64,000 nt of DNA from G965240365 sp965240365 (GCA_965240365.1 OZ251218.1:1364001-1428000), one strand, 5' to 3'. Shown: positions 25,950-34,965, numbered from the stretch's first letter. Program-made: numbers and translations. The notes: a model not told the origin generated them from the sequence alone.

Positions 25950-27146
25950 ATGCCTCTGGAAAGAATCGTCATTATCGGGGCCGGGCCGGGCGGTCTGCAA
26001 GCCGCCGTCAGCCTGCGCCAGGAAGGTTTTGAAGGATCCGTTACGCTCATCGGCGCGGAACCCGGCCTTCCCTATCAGCGCCCGCCGCTTTCCAAAGTCT
26101 TTCTGAAGACCGGAGAAGCCAAGGCTCTGACCTTGCGATCCCAGGATTTTTTAGAAAAGAACGCGATTGACTTGGTTGCCGATACCTGGGTGGCACGGGT
26201 TGATAGAAACGCCCGCGAAATCGCGACGGAAACGAAACAATATGGCTATGATCACCTGATCTTAGCGACCGGTACACGCAATTTTCGTCCCCCGATCCGG
26301 GGCCTTGAATCTGCGTTGGATCTCAGAACGCTCGAAGATGCCCGCCGGCTGCGCCAAGAATTACAACAAAAACGCCGGATCGCCGTCATCGGGGGCGGCT
26401 TTATCGGTCTGGAATTTGCCGCTGTCGCCAGGGCGCTCGGCCATGAGGTCACCGTTCTTGAAGCAGGGCCAAGGCTTCTGGCGCGCGCCATATCCCCTAT
26501 CTTATCGCATCGCTTCCTTGAATTCCATCGCAACATGGGAACCGTTATCCGGCTGGATGCGTGCGTCCAGCATGTAACGGAACACTCTGTTTTGTGTGAG
26601 GGCGGCCTCAAGGTTGATGCGGATCTCGTGCTGCTGGCCGCCGGAGTCGGTCCGAACACCGAGCTTGCCGATGGTGCAGGCTTGGCGGTCGATAACGGCA
26701 TCGTCATCGACGGCTATCTTTTAACGGAGGATCCGGCGATATCCGCCCTTGGCGATTGCGCGGCTTTTCCCGATCCTCGCACGGGCGCCCGTATTCGGCT
26801 GGAAAGTGTTCAGGCGGCAACCGATCATGCCCGTTTCATCGCCAAACGTCTGCTCAAGGGGCAGACCGCGCCCTATTCGGCCATCCCCTGGTTTTGGTCG
26901 GATCAGGCCGATTGGAAACTTCAAATCGCGGGGCTTGCCGCGCCCGGTGATGATAGCGTTGAGGTCGGCACATCCACCGTTTACCGTTTCGATCGGGACG
27001 TGCTTTCTGCGGTCGAGACGATCAATGATGCGAAAACCCATATGAAAGCCCGAAAATTATTGGCGGCACCCCAAGCTTGCACCCGCGATATGCTGGAAAA
27101 AAGCAGCTATGATCCAAACCTTGTATTCGAGAGCCTCAAGCGTTAA
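25950..27146 (+). CDS. NADH-dependent ferredoxin reductase (PuR/PdR type, FAD)
   Basis: 398 aa. FAD motif GAGPGGLQAAVSLR is near residue 8, the NAD motif GGGFIGLEFAAVARALG near 146, and the flavin-binding ALGDCAAFPD near 264. The C-terminal dimer domain includes IPWFWSDQADWKLQIAGL. This is the oxygenase-coupled reductase family (putidaredoxin/palustrisredoxin reductases). It completes the electron chain NADH to reductase to ferredoxin to P450. Confidence 0.92.
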   Translation: MPLERIVIIGAGPGGLQAAVSLRQEGFEGSVTLIGAEPGLPYQRPPLSKVFLKTGEAKALTLRSQDFLEKNAIDLVADTWVARVDRNAREIATETKQYGYDHLILATGTRNFRPPIRGLESALDLRTLEDARRLRQELQQKRRIAVIGGGFIGLEFAAVARALGHEVTVLEAGPRLLARAISPILSHRFLEFHRNMGTVIRLDACVQHVTEHSVLCEGGLKVDADLVLLAAGVGPNTELADGAGLAVDNGIVIDGYLLTEDPAISALGDCAAFPDPRTGARIRLESVQAATDHARFIAKRLLKGQTAPYSAIPWFWSDQADWKLQIAGLAAPGDDSVEVGTSTVYRFDRDVLSAVETINDAKTHMKARKLLAAPQACTRDMLEKSSYDPNLVFESLKR

Positions 27147-27244
27147 CACGTGTTAGCGCGCGTTCACTCGCCATGCAAGCTCTCGTCGCATTGGTGTGAA
27201 GGACCACGGTCGAAAACGATTCTAGGAAATTCATAGCAGGAAAA

Positions 27245-27736
27245 ATGGCAGAAACGGCCAATATTTCAAAACGCCAACTCCCGGTAAAACGGCGAGATGG
27301 CATTACCATTCTGGACATCGAAAAATATCCGCCATTTCTTTTGAACGCGCTCAGCGGTGCCTGGATCAGAAAGACGTCTGCGATCTACAGGCGCCGGTTC
27401 GGTCTCGGAATCGCCGAATGGCGGATCATTGCGATGCTGAACATAGAGCCGTGTATCACGGCGAACCGCATTTGCGCCGTCCTGAGATTCGACAAGGCAT
27501 CGGCGAGCCGTGTCCTTAAACTCCTGGATAGGGAGGGGATCGTCACCTATGAGGCTTCGCCCACCGATGACCGTAAACGCCGATGGTGGTTATCCGAAAA
27601 GGGCTTGAAAATTCACGATGATCTCCTCGCCATTGCCCTTAGATGCGAAGAAGAAATGGTCGCGGATGTGGCGCCGGAAGATTTGGAGACATTACTCGGC
27701 GTCATGCAAAAAATGCTGAACAATCTGGAAGGCTGA
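27245..27736 (+). CDS. MarR-family transcriptional regulator
   Basis: 163 aa with AGGAAAA before ATG 27245. The winged helix runs from about residue 50, with the recognition region NRICAVLRFDKASASRVLKLLD and wing DDRKRRWWLSEKG. Aromatic-acid uptake and demethylation loci are often controlled by MarR proteins that release DNA on binding the acid or its CoA ester. It follows the reductase by 98 bp on the same strand and probably regulates the operon. The operator was not identified. Confidence 0.88.
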   Translation: MAETANISKRQLPVKRRDGITILDIEKYPPFLLNALSGAWIRKTSAIYRRRFGLGIAEWRIIAMLNIEPCITANRICAVLRFDKASASRVLKLLDREGIVTYEASPTDDRKRRWWLSEKGLKIHDDLLAIALRCEEEMVADVAPEDLETLLGVMQKMLNNLEG

Positions 27737-27872
27737 AATTTTCCGAAAAGAAAGCCTCCCGTCCGCTACGCTGTACCGGTCAGGATATATTTCGCGATCT
27801 TCTTGTATCGGGTATTGATCTTGAGGCTTTTGAGCTTTTTGCCGATTATGATGATAGACTGCTGTTCCGGCT

Positions 27873-28358
27873 CTACTGATGCGGGGCGATGCCGAGCGTT
27901 TGTTTCTGCATGGCGATATAAATCTTGCCAGCCCTGCGGATGTTGTCGCGCCGGATCTCGATTAGCGTCTTTTCCTCATCACTCAGAATGCCCTTGTTCA
28001 GGTTCAGGAGCCGACTGTTATGAGATTTGAAAAACTCGCGGGCCTCATCAATGGTACGGTAGCTTTCCGACGACCGTACTTTCTCGAACAGGCCCAGTGC
28101 GATCTTAGCTGCCTCAATGGCCGTGTCCAGGCTGCCCTCCTGGACCTTGGCGTTCGACAAATTATCCCGCTCTTCCTGCAAGATGGCTAATTCGGTTTCC
28201 AGGATCAATTTGGCATCACCGGTTTTACCGATCTTAGTGACATGATCGCCAATTTGCTTGATGACCGTGCGAGAGATCATTTGGTACCGCGAATTGGCAG
28301 CGATCTTTCTTGCGTTTCGGCTTCGATAGAGCAGCCTTTTGGTTTTCTTATCGGTCAA
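27873..28358 (-). CDS. Unrecognised basic helical protein, downstream partner of 28348-28611
   Basis: About 161 aa if the TTG at 28358 is the start, overlapping the upstream gene by 11 bp. A longer open frame to 28592 would run across the neighbour in another frame and is unlikely. The sequence is Lys/Arg/Glu-rich and mostly helical (AILQEERDNLSNAKVQEG, AREFFKSHNSRLLNLNKG). There are no membrane segments and no family I recognise. An internal ATG (MISRTVIKQ) is an alternative start. The small acidic plus larger basic arrangement resembles a two-gene module, but nothing shows a toxin. Confidence 0.45.
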   Translation of the reverse strand: MTDKKTKRLLYRSRNARKIAANSRYQMISRTVIKQIGDHVTKIGKTGDAKLILETELAILQEERDNLSNAKVQEGSLDTAIEAAKIALGLFEKVRSSESYRTIDEAREFFKSHNSRLLNLNKGILSDEEKTLIEIRRDNIRRAGKIYIAMQKQTLGIAPHQ

Positions 28359-28611
28359 GCCAGTCTGCCCCGAGCTTTTTATCAGCTCTAGATGTATTGA
28401 TGCCGTTCTCCCTGATCCAGTCGGCGCCCTCAAGGCGCTTAATGGATTGGAGGGTTTCGACATCAAAGGGGATTTTTGCGAAGAGTTTTTCGGCCAGTTC
28501 TTCGTCGCCACTGTCCTCGGCTCGCCCGTAGATCTCCAGGGCGCGTGCATTCTCCTCCCATTCTGCGCGTTCTTCCGGGGAAAGAGGGTCAATATCGTCT
28601 ATCATGGTCAT
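28348..28611 (-). CDS. Unrecognised small acidic protein, first gene of a two-gene unit
   Basis: 87 aa beginning MTMIDDIDPLSPEERAEWEE, strongly acidic, with predicted helices and no cysteines. It ends LGADWLDR, overlapping the start of the following gene. The overlap implies co-translation. I recognise no family. It lies at the right edge of the foreign Liv-P450 segment, in convergent orientation to the MarR gene. Confidence 0.5.
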   Translation of the reverse strand: MTMIDDIDPLSPEERAEWEENARALEIYGRAEDSGDEELAEKLFAKIPFDVETLQSIKRLEGADWIRENGINTSRADKKLGADWLDR

Positions 28612-28794
28612 AGCGCCTTGATCTTCGATTTCAGTAACGTCTACGTTTCCCTAGATATTACCAGCTAATCCCTACAGTTCCAAACCGATCTCCTCATCAA
28701 GGACGCGCTTGAACAAATTGTCCGGCTGTAGCAGGTACATGCTCGTAATCACATGGCACGCGGTAGCTAGAACGGTTCTTGATCGGGCTCCATA

Positions 28795-29170
28795 TCATGT
28801 TTGGGGATTGCCGGAGAAAGCTGGACCACGGGTTGCTGCGCCATCCCACGCCCAGGTCGGATCGGACCGAGACGAGAAATCATGTGCGACTTGGCGGGCA
28901 AGCTCGGCAATGGTGGCGGGTGCGCACTGCGCCAGTCCGTCGAACCAGACGGCGTGTATACCCATCGGTGGAATCGATTGCTCGGTTTCGAGCAGAACCA
29001 ACTCGCCGCGATCCAGCTCCTTTAAGACAACGATCGGAGGAATTGTGGCGATCCCGATTCCAGTGATCGTCATGCGTATGATCGCCTCCAGTGAATTTGC
29101 CGTAAAGAAACGGATATCGTGATGCCGGTTCTGATAGAAGAAACGGGTGATATGTTCATGGGGTTTGCTG
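28795..29170 (-). pseudogene. C-terminal remnant of a LysR-family regulator
   Basis: About 125 codons of the effector-binding domain remain: KPHEHITRFFYQNRHHDIRF, TANSLEAIIRMTITGIGIA, and LKELDRGELVLLETE to a stop at 28795. The frame stops immediately upstream at 29170, where repeat DNA begins, so the DNA-binding half has been lost. It may once have controlled a neighbouring catabolic operon. Confidence 0.65.
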
Positions 29171-29176
29171 CCTTAC

Positions 29177-29346
29177 ACACCATTCCGACAGGCAGACAGA
29201 ATTGTAATCCGTCTCACCCCCCGGCCCCGCCTCCTGGATTCCGGCTTTCGCCGGAATGACGATGGGTGTTGTTTTGGCTTTACGTCATTCCTGCCTATCT
29301 GCAAAAGACCAGCCGGAAGAGTGCAAAATCTGTGCTAACCTGCCTG
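29177..29346. repeat. Direct repeat, copy 1 (about 170 bp)
   Basis: Starts ACACCATTCCGACAGGCAG and contains a half 65-bp unit hairpin (ATTCCGGCTTTCGCCGGAAT). It recurs with minor changes at 29611-29785, ending at GCTAACCTGCCTG in both. It begins exactly where the LysR remnant stops. Confidence 0.85.
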
Positions 29347-29448
29347 CGGCAGGCAAATCTGTGGATTGCTTTCCCGCCCTTTTGAATTCCCCGGCCACTT
29401 TATTGAAGACTATTGAGTTGCATCTATCCCCTTCGCCGTCATTTATGG

Positions 29449-29601
29449 ACAGGAAGTCCTGTATGCGGCGAGAGGGCACGCCTACAGGACGTAGGTGGTA
29501 GAGCGGCGTCTGGAACAAGCCGCCGAAGATGCCCGTAGCCGCCCGGCGAAAGCCGGAATCCAGTGGTTTATGTAATATATTCACGCCTGGGCGGGAATAA
29601 C
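29449..29601. repeat. Three-level nested repeat block
   Basis: A 65-bp double-hairpin unit (second half 29544-29601) is split after its GTCATT by a module starting TATGGACAGGAAGTCCTG, which is split in turn by the 48-bp module at 29479-29526. A simpler version of the middle module occurs at 61913-61975 and, inverted, at about 47355-47412. Confidence 0.75.
29479..29526. repeat. 48-bp two-hairpin module, copy 1
   Basis: Begins CGCCTACAGGACGTAGG and ends CAAGCCGCCGA, with hairpins CCTAC/GTAGG and GGCG/CGCC. The homologous block at 61913-61975 lacks it, giving an empty site (GGCA joined to GGATGCCC). Confidence 0.85.
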
Positions 29602-29610
29602 AAACCAAGC

Positions 29611-29785
29611 ACACCATTCCGACAGGCAGGCAGACAGAATTGTAATCTGTCTCACTCCCCGGCCCCGCCTCCTGGATTCCGGCTTTCGCCGGAATGACGA
29701 TGGAGTGTTGTTTTGGCTTTACGTTATTCCTGCCTACCTGCAAAAGGCCAACCGGAAGAACGCAAAATCTGTGCTAACCTGCCTG
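29611..29785. repeat. Direct repeat, copy 2
   Basis: Second copy of 29177-29346, 434 bp downstream in the same orientation. The two copies plus intervening modules fill the 785-bp gap between the LysR remnant and the pentapeptide gene. I see no gene in this gap. Confidence 0.85.
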
Positions 29786-29957
29786 ATTACACTCATACGT
29801 ATTGAACCCGCACACCGGCTGGAAGCAAAGGCACGCAGCGTTTAGAATCCAGCCAGACGCCTTGCCGGTTGACGGGGGGTTTTTACGGATGCCGCCCAGA
29901 CAGGATGACTAAGGTCTGGCATTTTGAAGTATCAAGGTTTAAGCAAGCGAGGTTGCC

Positions 29958-31418
29958 ATGAACAAAGAAGAAAGTCTGAAGCTGTTTGAACAGGGCCCCA
30001 ATGCCTGGAATACCTGGGCCGAGGAGCGGCTGGCTGAACGGCGAAAACTGGAAGAGTCCGGGGAATGGGTCGAGGGTTCTACTCAAGTCATTTGGAACGA
30101 TGCGACGGAGGCTTGGCACAAAACCGCGGACGCGGACTTCTTCGTTCATAAGTTTGAAGCTGGGGTCAGCTTTTACGGCTTTGTCTTTCCCGGTCGGGCG
30201 AATTTCAACAACGCGGCCTTCAAGGGCAATGCGGTATTTGACAAAGCGGACTTCAAGGGCTATGCGGAGTTCAACCAAGCAGTCTTCTCGGACACTGCGT
30301 GGTTTCGCGACGCAGACTTCAAGAGTAATGCAGAGTTCAACGACGCAGACTTCAAAGGCAATGCGAAGTTCCACGAAGCGGACTTCTCGGGCAATGCGGA
30401 GTTCAACGAAGCAGACTTCTCGGGCAATGCGGAGTTCAACGAAGCAGACTTCTCGCGTCATGCGGAGTTCAAAGGAGCAGACTTCAAGGGCAATGCAGAG
30501 TTCTACAAAGCGGTCTTCTTGGGTGATGCGAAGTTCAACGAAGCAGACTTCTCGGGTCGTGCGGAGTTCAGAGAAGCCACCTTCAAGGGCAGCGCGGGGT
30601 TCCAAAAAGCAGTCTTCTCAAAAACAGCGCACTTCATGCAAACCGGCTTCGATGGTCTTACATCTTTCGATAACTGTCTTTTCAAAGGAGATACCAACTA
30701 TCGCACCGCACAGGTGTCCAGAACTTTCTTGTTGTCCGGGGCGCAGTTTGAGCAGACGCCGGATTTTATCCAGGCCCGGTTCGCGGAAGCGCCGAGCCTC
30801 CACGATATCCATATCAAGTCACAACGCTTCCGGGTTGCCAGATTAGCCAGCGTCAAAGCCCTGTTCAAGGGCGATGCCGAGCTCGCGGACCGCTGGCGCG
30901 CCCTGAAAAAGCTCTCGGTCGCGGCCCACGACCACGACAGTGAACTGCGTTTCTTTAAGGGCGAGGTATTTGCCAAACGGCGTCTCTTCTTTGTCGGGCT
31001 GCTCTATAGCTTGTTTTCTGACTTCGGCCGCTCGGTTCTGCGGCCTCTGTTGCTGTGGGCGCTAGGCCTGTTTGGTTTTGCCTGGTGCTACTTCAGTCAG
31101 GCCGGGGGACGTTGGGCAGATGTCTTGAACTGGTGGCTTCCCTGCGATGCAGGAACGGGGAACGCGGTCTGTGCGGCGCTGGGCTTGTCCCTGCGCAATG
31201 CGCTGCCCTTGCCGGGCGGCGGGTCGGCAGCCAGGCTCGACCAGATTTACGCCTGCCTTTATGGCATTCATGACAACGCGGCCGGAGAATTACCGGCGCG
31301 TCTGCGGCTGGTGATCCCGGACACCGTTGCCTTCTCCGGCGTTGCGCAAAGTCTCTGGTCCGTGATCATGATCTTTCTATTGCTCCTCGCGCTGAGAAAC
31401 CACTTCAGGATCAAGTAA
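29958..31418 (+). CDS. Pentapeptide-repeat membrane protein
   Basis: 486 aa; GAGG precedes the ATG. From about residue 80 to 230 it is almost pure pentapeptide repeats of the A(D/N/E)F type (for example NAEFNEADFSGNAEFNEADF), predicted to fold as a right-handed quadrilateral beta-helix. A non-repeat region then leads to membrane segments at about 340-385 (LRPLLLWALGLFGFAWCYF) and at the C-terminus (LWSVIMIFLLLLAL). A putative two-pore or ion-channel-like C-terminal half occurs in related pentapeptide proteins. Function is unknown. The repeat DNA is nearly identical over 30-bp units at 30380-30450, indicating recent expansion. Confidence 0.8.
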   Translation: MNKEESLKLFEQGPNAWNTWAEERLAERRKLEESGEWVEGSTQVIWNDATEAWHKTADADFFVHKFEAGVSFYGFVFPGRANFNNAAFKGNAVFDKADFKGYAEFNQAVFSDTAWFRDADFKSNAEFNDADFKGNAKFHEADFSGNAEFNEADFSGNAEFNEADFSRHAEFKGADFKGNAEFYKAVFLGDAKFNEADFSGRAEFREATFKGSAGFQKAVFSKTAHFMQTGFDGLTSFDNCLFKGDTNYRTAQVSRTFLLSGAQFEQTPDFIQARFAEAPSLHDIHIKSQRFRVARLASVKALFKGDAELADRWRALKKLSVAAHDHDSELRFFKGEVFAKRRLFFVGLLYSLFSDFGRSVLRPLLLWALGLFGFAWCYFSQAGGRWADVLNWWLPCDAGTGNAVCAALGLSLRNALPLPGGGSAARLDQIYACLYGIHDNAAGELPARLRLVIPDTVAFSGVAQSLWSVIMIFLLLLALRNHFRIK

Positions 31419-31443
31419 GCCACGGGCCAGATCATTCCGCTTC

Positions 31444-34400
31444 TTAAATTTGCCCGCCGACACCCTTAAACTTTTCAACAAACGCCGAAATCTTTTGAAA
31501 AACGCTCTGTTTTGTGGATAAATATTGCGGATTCAGCGGGCTCATTTTGGGCAGGATCGCGTTCAACTCCGTGCCGTTATCACTGGCAAATTCGCGTTTA
31601 ACGGAGGTGGTAATATAACGCTTTGCGGCTTCGGCGTTTAGGTTCTCCGCATTAATAAGCTCCTCTGCTTCACGTCGTTGCTCTTGCTGCGCAAAGGTGA
31701 AGAAGGCGGCAATCACGCTGGCCTTGTCGCCAAGTTGATCGAGATTCGTTTGATTGATGAAATCAATCAGCAAACTCTCTTTGGCGCGGTTGCCAATGCT
31801 GGCTCTAATCATACGGCGCACATTTTCAACCAGCGCCGGCTTGTCTTTCACTTTCTTGTTGTTTTCAAAAATCTGTTCCAGAATGTAATCCAGATTGATT
31901 TCTTGAGATTTCAGCAGATCGACTTCGAACACCACATCATCCCAATCAATGCCAGATTCTTCTTGCTCATTGGCGTTTTTTTCGCGGCGCAGCCAATCCC
32001 GGATATCGTTATAAGTGGATCGGTAATCTTGAATTTTACGCTCGGCTGGCATCGTGATGGACGTAAGGGCAGCCAAATCATCTTCATTTAAATGATGTTC
32101 TGCCTTAAATGCCTCCACTGCCTCTGCATCCCTTGTATCAAGATTTTCCAACGCTTTCAGGCTTGCAAACTCATCATAGTTTTGTAGCACATGTTCTATG
32201 CGCAAATATTCACCAAACAGTTTGGCGAAGGCTTTTTTGTCAGATTCCTTGACGATCTCGTCCGGGTTGGGAAAGCACCGCTCTAATTCTGCAACCACCT
32301 CTATAAATCCACGCCGCGCCTCGCCCGTTGCCGCGTCGGTAAAGCCCTCCATATATTCCTTATAGCTTTTTTCCAGCACCACGTTTTTGGTGTTTTCATC
32401 GCCAAACAGGGTAATGGCATCGATGGTGGCCTGTTCTAAATCTCGAAATGTAACGATATTGCCAAACGTTTTGGTCGCGTTATAAATGCGGTTGGTGCGT
32501 GAATATGCCTGAATCAGGCTGTGGTAACGCAGATTTTTATCCACGAACAGGGTATTCAGTTCAGGGGCATCAAAGCCGGTAAGGAACATCCCGACCACAA
32601 TCAGCAGGTCTATGTCCCTGGCCTTCACCTGTTTAGCCAAATGACGATAGTAGTCTTGAAAGCCTTTGCTATCCACGCTGAAATTGGTTTTGAAAAAGGT
32701 GTTGTAATCATTTATAGCCAAGCTCAAAAATTCTTTAGCGCTGCTGTTCATGGCGGAAACATCGAAACTTTCATCCGAAATCTCGCCCACGGCATCTTGT
32801 TCCTCATTGGCGGCGAAGGAAAAGATAGTCGCGATCTTCAGTGGCTGCTCACTATCCGCCTGCAATAGGTTTAGTGTTTCGTAATACAGCTTGGCCGCAT
32901 CCACGCTGCTTACGGCAAACATGGCATTAAACCCCTTGTCACCTCCTTGCAGGCGGTGGGTTTTATGGCGATAGTTATTCAAAATATATTGGGATATTTC
33001 GCGGACACGATCTGGATGTAACAGCGTTTGCCTGTTTTCAGCAGCATTGAGCTTTTCTAAATTCTGTTCGGTTTCAACGGCCTTAAATTGTGGACGCACA
33101 TCGTTATAATCCACCTTGAATTTAAGCACCTTTTCATCGCGGATGGCATCGGTAATCACATAGGAATGCAGTTGGCGCCCAAACACGCTGGCGGTCGTGT
33201 CCGCGCCCAGGGCATTTTGCGGAAATATAGGCGTGCCCGTAAAACCAAATTGATAATACCGTTTGAATTTCTTCTGCAAATTCTTCTGCGCCTCGCCAAA
33301 CTGGCTGCGATGACATTCATCAAATATGAAAACCACTTGTTGAGTATAAACCGCCAGATTGCGCTCACCTTTCATCAGATTATTAAGTTTCTGGATAGTG
33401 GTGACGATGATTTTGTTATCGTCTTTTTCCAGGTTCCGCTTTAGTGCGGCCGTATTAGCAGAGCTATTCACGCTATCGGGTGAAAAGCGCTGATACTCCT
33501 TCATGGTCTGGTCGTCGAGGTCTTTGCGATCTACCACGAAAAAGACCTTGTCAATGAAATGCAGTTCACACGCCTGCCGGGCGACCTTAAAGCTGGTCAG
33601 CGTTTTGCCGGAACCGGTGGTATGCCAGATAAAGCCACCACTTTCGGATTTACTCCAGTTTTTTGCTTCATAAGAACTCTTGATCTTCTGCATAACTCGC
33701 TCGGCGGCGGCAATCTGGTAGGGCCGCATAATCAGAAGAGTATTGTTGACATCAAACACGGAATAACGCAGTAAAATATTCAGTAACGTGTTTTTCTGAA
33801 AGAAGGTGGCAGTAAAGTCCTTGAGGTCTTTAATCAGGTTGTTATTAGAATCCGCCCAGTTCATGGTAAAGTCGAAGCTGTTTTTATCGCGCTTCGTGGT
33901 GTTGGCAAAATAACGGCTGTCTGTGCCGTTAGAAATGACAAAGATCTGTAAATACTTGTAAAGTGAATGCTCGCTGTTGAAGCTCTCTTTGCTGTAGCGG
34001 TTTAACTGATTAAAGGCTTCACGAATAGCAATACCACGTTTTTTTAACTCGATCTGTACCAGCGGCAGGCCGTTGACCAGAATCGTCACATCATAGCGGT
34101 TGGCATGGATTCCAGCCTGCTCAAACTGTTTGATGACCTGCGCCTTGTTGCGGGCGATGTTCTTTTTATCGAGCAGGTAGATGTTTTGAATGCGACCATC
34201 ATCAAATACGAAATCGTGGATATAGTCATCGTGAATCTTGCGGGTTTTATCGACGATATGATCGCTGGGTTTGTCCAGGAAGGTTTCAACGAAGCGTTGC
34301 CATTCGCTATCAGAAAATTGCGCGTTGTTGAGCGTTTGCAACTGCGCCCGCACATTGGCCAGCATGGCTTCCGGTGTCTTTACATCGGGTAGAAATTCGT

Positions 34401-34545
34401 AGCCCTGATTCTCTAAATCCTGAACAAACTCCCGTTCTAAAGCGTATTCGCTTTGGTAACTTTCTGCTACCTTTGACTCTTTTTCGTATTTGTCCAGGAC
34501 GATAAAGTTTTTGAATTCGGCGATGGGTTTGGTGTATTTGATCAT
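31444..34545 (-). CDS. hsdR: Type I restriction enzyme R subunit
   Basis: 1033 aa from ATG 34545; a GTG at 34557 is an alternative. The N-terminal PD-ExK nuclease has D in NRYDVTILVN and QIELKK near residue 164. The SF2 motor has Walker A HTTGSGKT near 305-312 and DECHRS near 410. A C-terminal helical domain contacts the methylase. It translocates DNA and cleaves at a distance when HsdS finds an unmethylated site. Length and motifs match the EcoR124 (type IC) group. It is the last gene of the operon and is separated from hsdS by two accessory genes. Confidence 0.95.
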   Translation of the reverse strand: MIKYTKPIAEFKNFIVLDKYEKESKVAESYQSEYALEREFVQDLENQGYEFLPDVKTPEAMLANVRAQLQTLNNAQFSDSEWQRFVETFLDKPSDHIVDKTRKIHDDYIHDFVFDDGRIQNIYLLDKKNIARNKAQVIKQFEQAGIHANRYDVTILVNGLPLVQIELKKRGIAIREAFNQLNRYSKESFNSEHSLYKYLQIFVISNGTDSRYFANTTKRDKNSFDFTMNWADSNNNLIKDLKDFTATFFQKNTLLNILLRYSVFDVNNTLLIMRPYQIAAAERVMQKIKSSYEAKNWSKSESGGFIWHTTGSGKTLTSFKVARQACELHFIDKVFFVVDRKDLDDQTMKEYQRFSPDSVNSSANTAALKRNLEKDDNKIIVTTIQKLNNLMKGERNLAVYTQQVVFIFDECHRSQFGEAQKNLQKKFKRYYQFGFTGTPIFPQNALGADTTASVFGRQLHSYVITDAIRDEKVLKFKVDYNDVRPQFKAVETEQNLEKLNAAENRQTLLHPDRVREISQYILNNYRHKTHRLQGGDKGFNAMFAVSSVDAAKLYYETLNLLQADSEQPLKIATIFSFAANEEQDAVGEISDESFDVSAMNSSAKEFLSLAINDYNTFFKTNFSVDSKGFQDYYRHLAKQVKARDIDLLIVVGMFLTGFDAPELNTLFVDKNLRYHSLIQAYSRTNRIYNATKTFGNIVTFRDLEQATIDAITLFGDENTKNVVLEKSYKEYMEGFTDAATGEARRGFIEVVAELERCFPNPDEIVKESDKKAFAKLFGEYLRIEHVLQNYDEFASLKALENLDTRDAEAVEAFKAEHHLNEDDLAALTSITMPAERKIQDYRSTYNDIRDWLRREKNANEQEESGIDWDDVVFEVDLLKSQEINLDYILEQIFENNKKVKDKPALVENVRRMIRASIGNRAKESLLIDFINQTNLDQLGDKASVIAAFFTFAQQEQRREAEELINAENLNAEAAKRYITTSVKREFASDNGTELNAILPKMSPLNPQYLSTKQSVFQKISAFVEKFKGVGGQI

Positions 34546-34587
34546 ATTTTTAACCACAGATGAACACGGATTGACACAGATAGTTTT

Positions 34588-34965
34588 TCATAACACCATC
34601 CTCTTGATTTGTACTTTAGGCGTGCCAAAATTAATGAGCAATCCTAAAGGGAGATTAGTTGCTTTTAGATAGTTTAGGAGTTGAGCTTGATGTATGTCGT
34701 TGAGTGTTTGTACTGCTTTTGTTTCGATGATTATCTTTTCATTGACTAAAATATCAGCAAAATATTCACCAACAATCTTTCTTTTATAGCAAACAGTAAT
34801 AGCTTTCTCTTTCTCTGCCGTTAAGCCGGCGCGAGACAATTCTATGACTAAAGCATTTTGATATATTTTCTCTAAAAAGCCAGCGCCAAGTGTATTTGAA
34901 ACCATAAAAGCACAACCAATAATCTTCTCTGAAAGAATATTTAATCTGTGTTTATCTGTGTCCAT
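34588..34965 (-). CDS. GxxExxY family protein
   Basis: 125 aa from ATG 34965 (MDTDKHRLNILSEKIIG). The name-giving motif appears as GFLEKIY, followed by the conserved IELSRAGL, EKEKAI and the IIETKAVQTLNDIHQAQLLN segment typical of a PD-(D/E)xK-like fold. Function is unproven. The family is often embedded in other operons and preceded by the same ACACAGATAAACAC-type DNA seen here. It is inserted between rhuM and hsdR. Confidence 0.85.
   Translation of the reverse strand: MDTDKHRLNILSEKIIGCAFMVSNTLGAGFLEKIYQNALVIELSRAGLTAEKEKAITVCYKRKIVGEYFADILVNEKIIIETKAVQTLNDIHQAQLLNYLKATNLPLGLLINFGTPKVQIKRMVL

Noticed and set aside
27737..27872. Possible C-terminal gene fragment (GIDLEAFELFADYDD) after the MarR gene
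   Set aside because: About 45 codons in an open frame with no start and no recognised family; not enough to call a gene.
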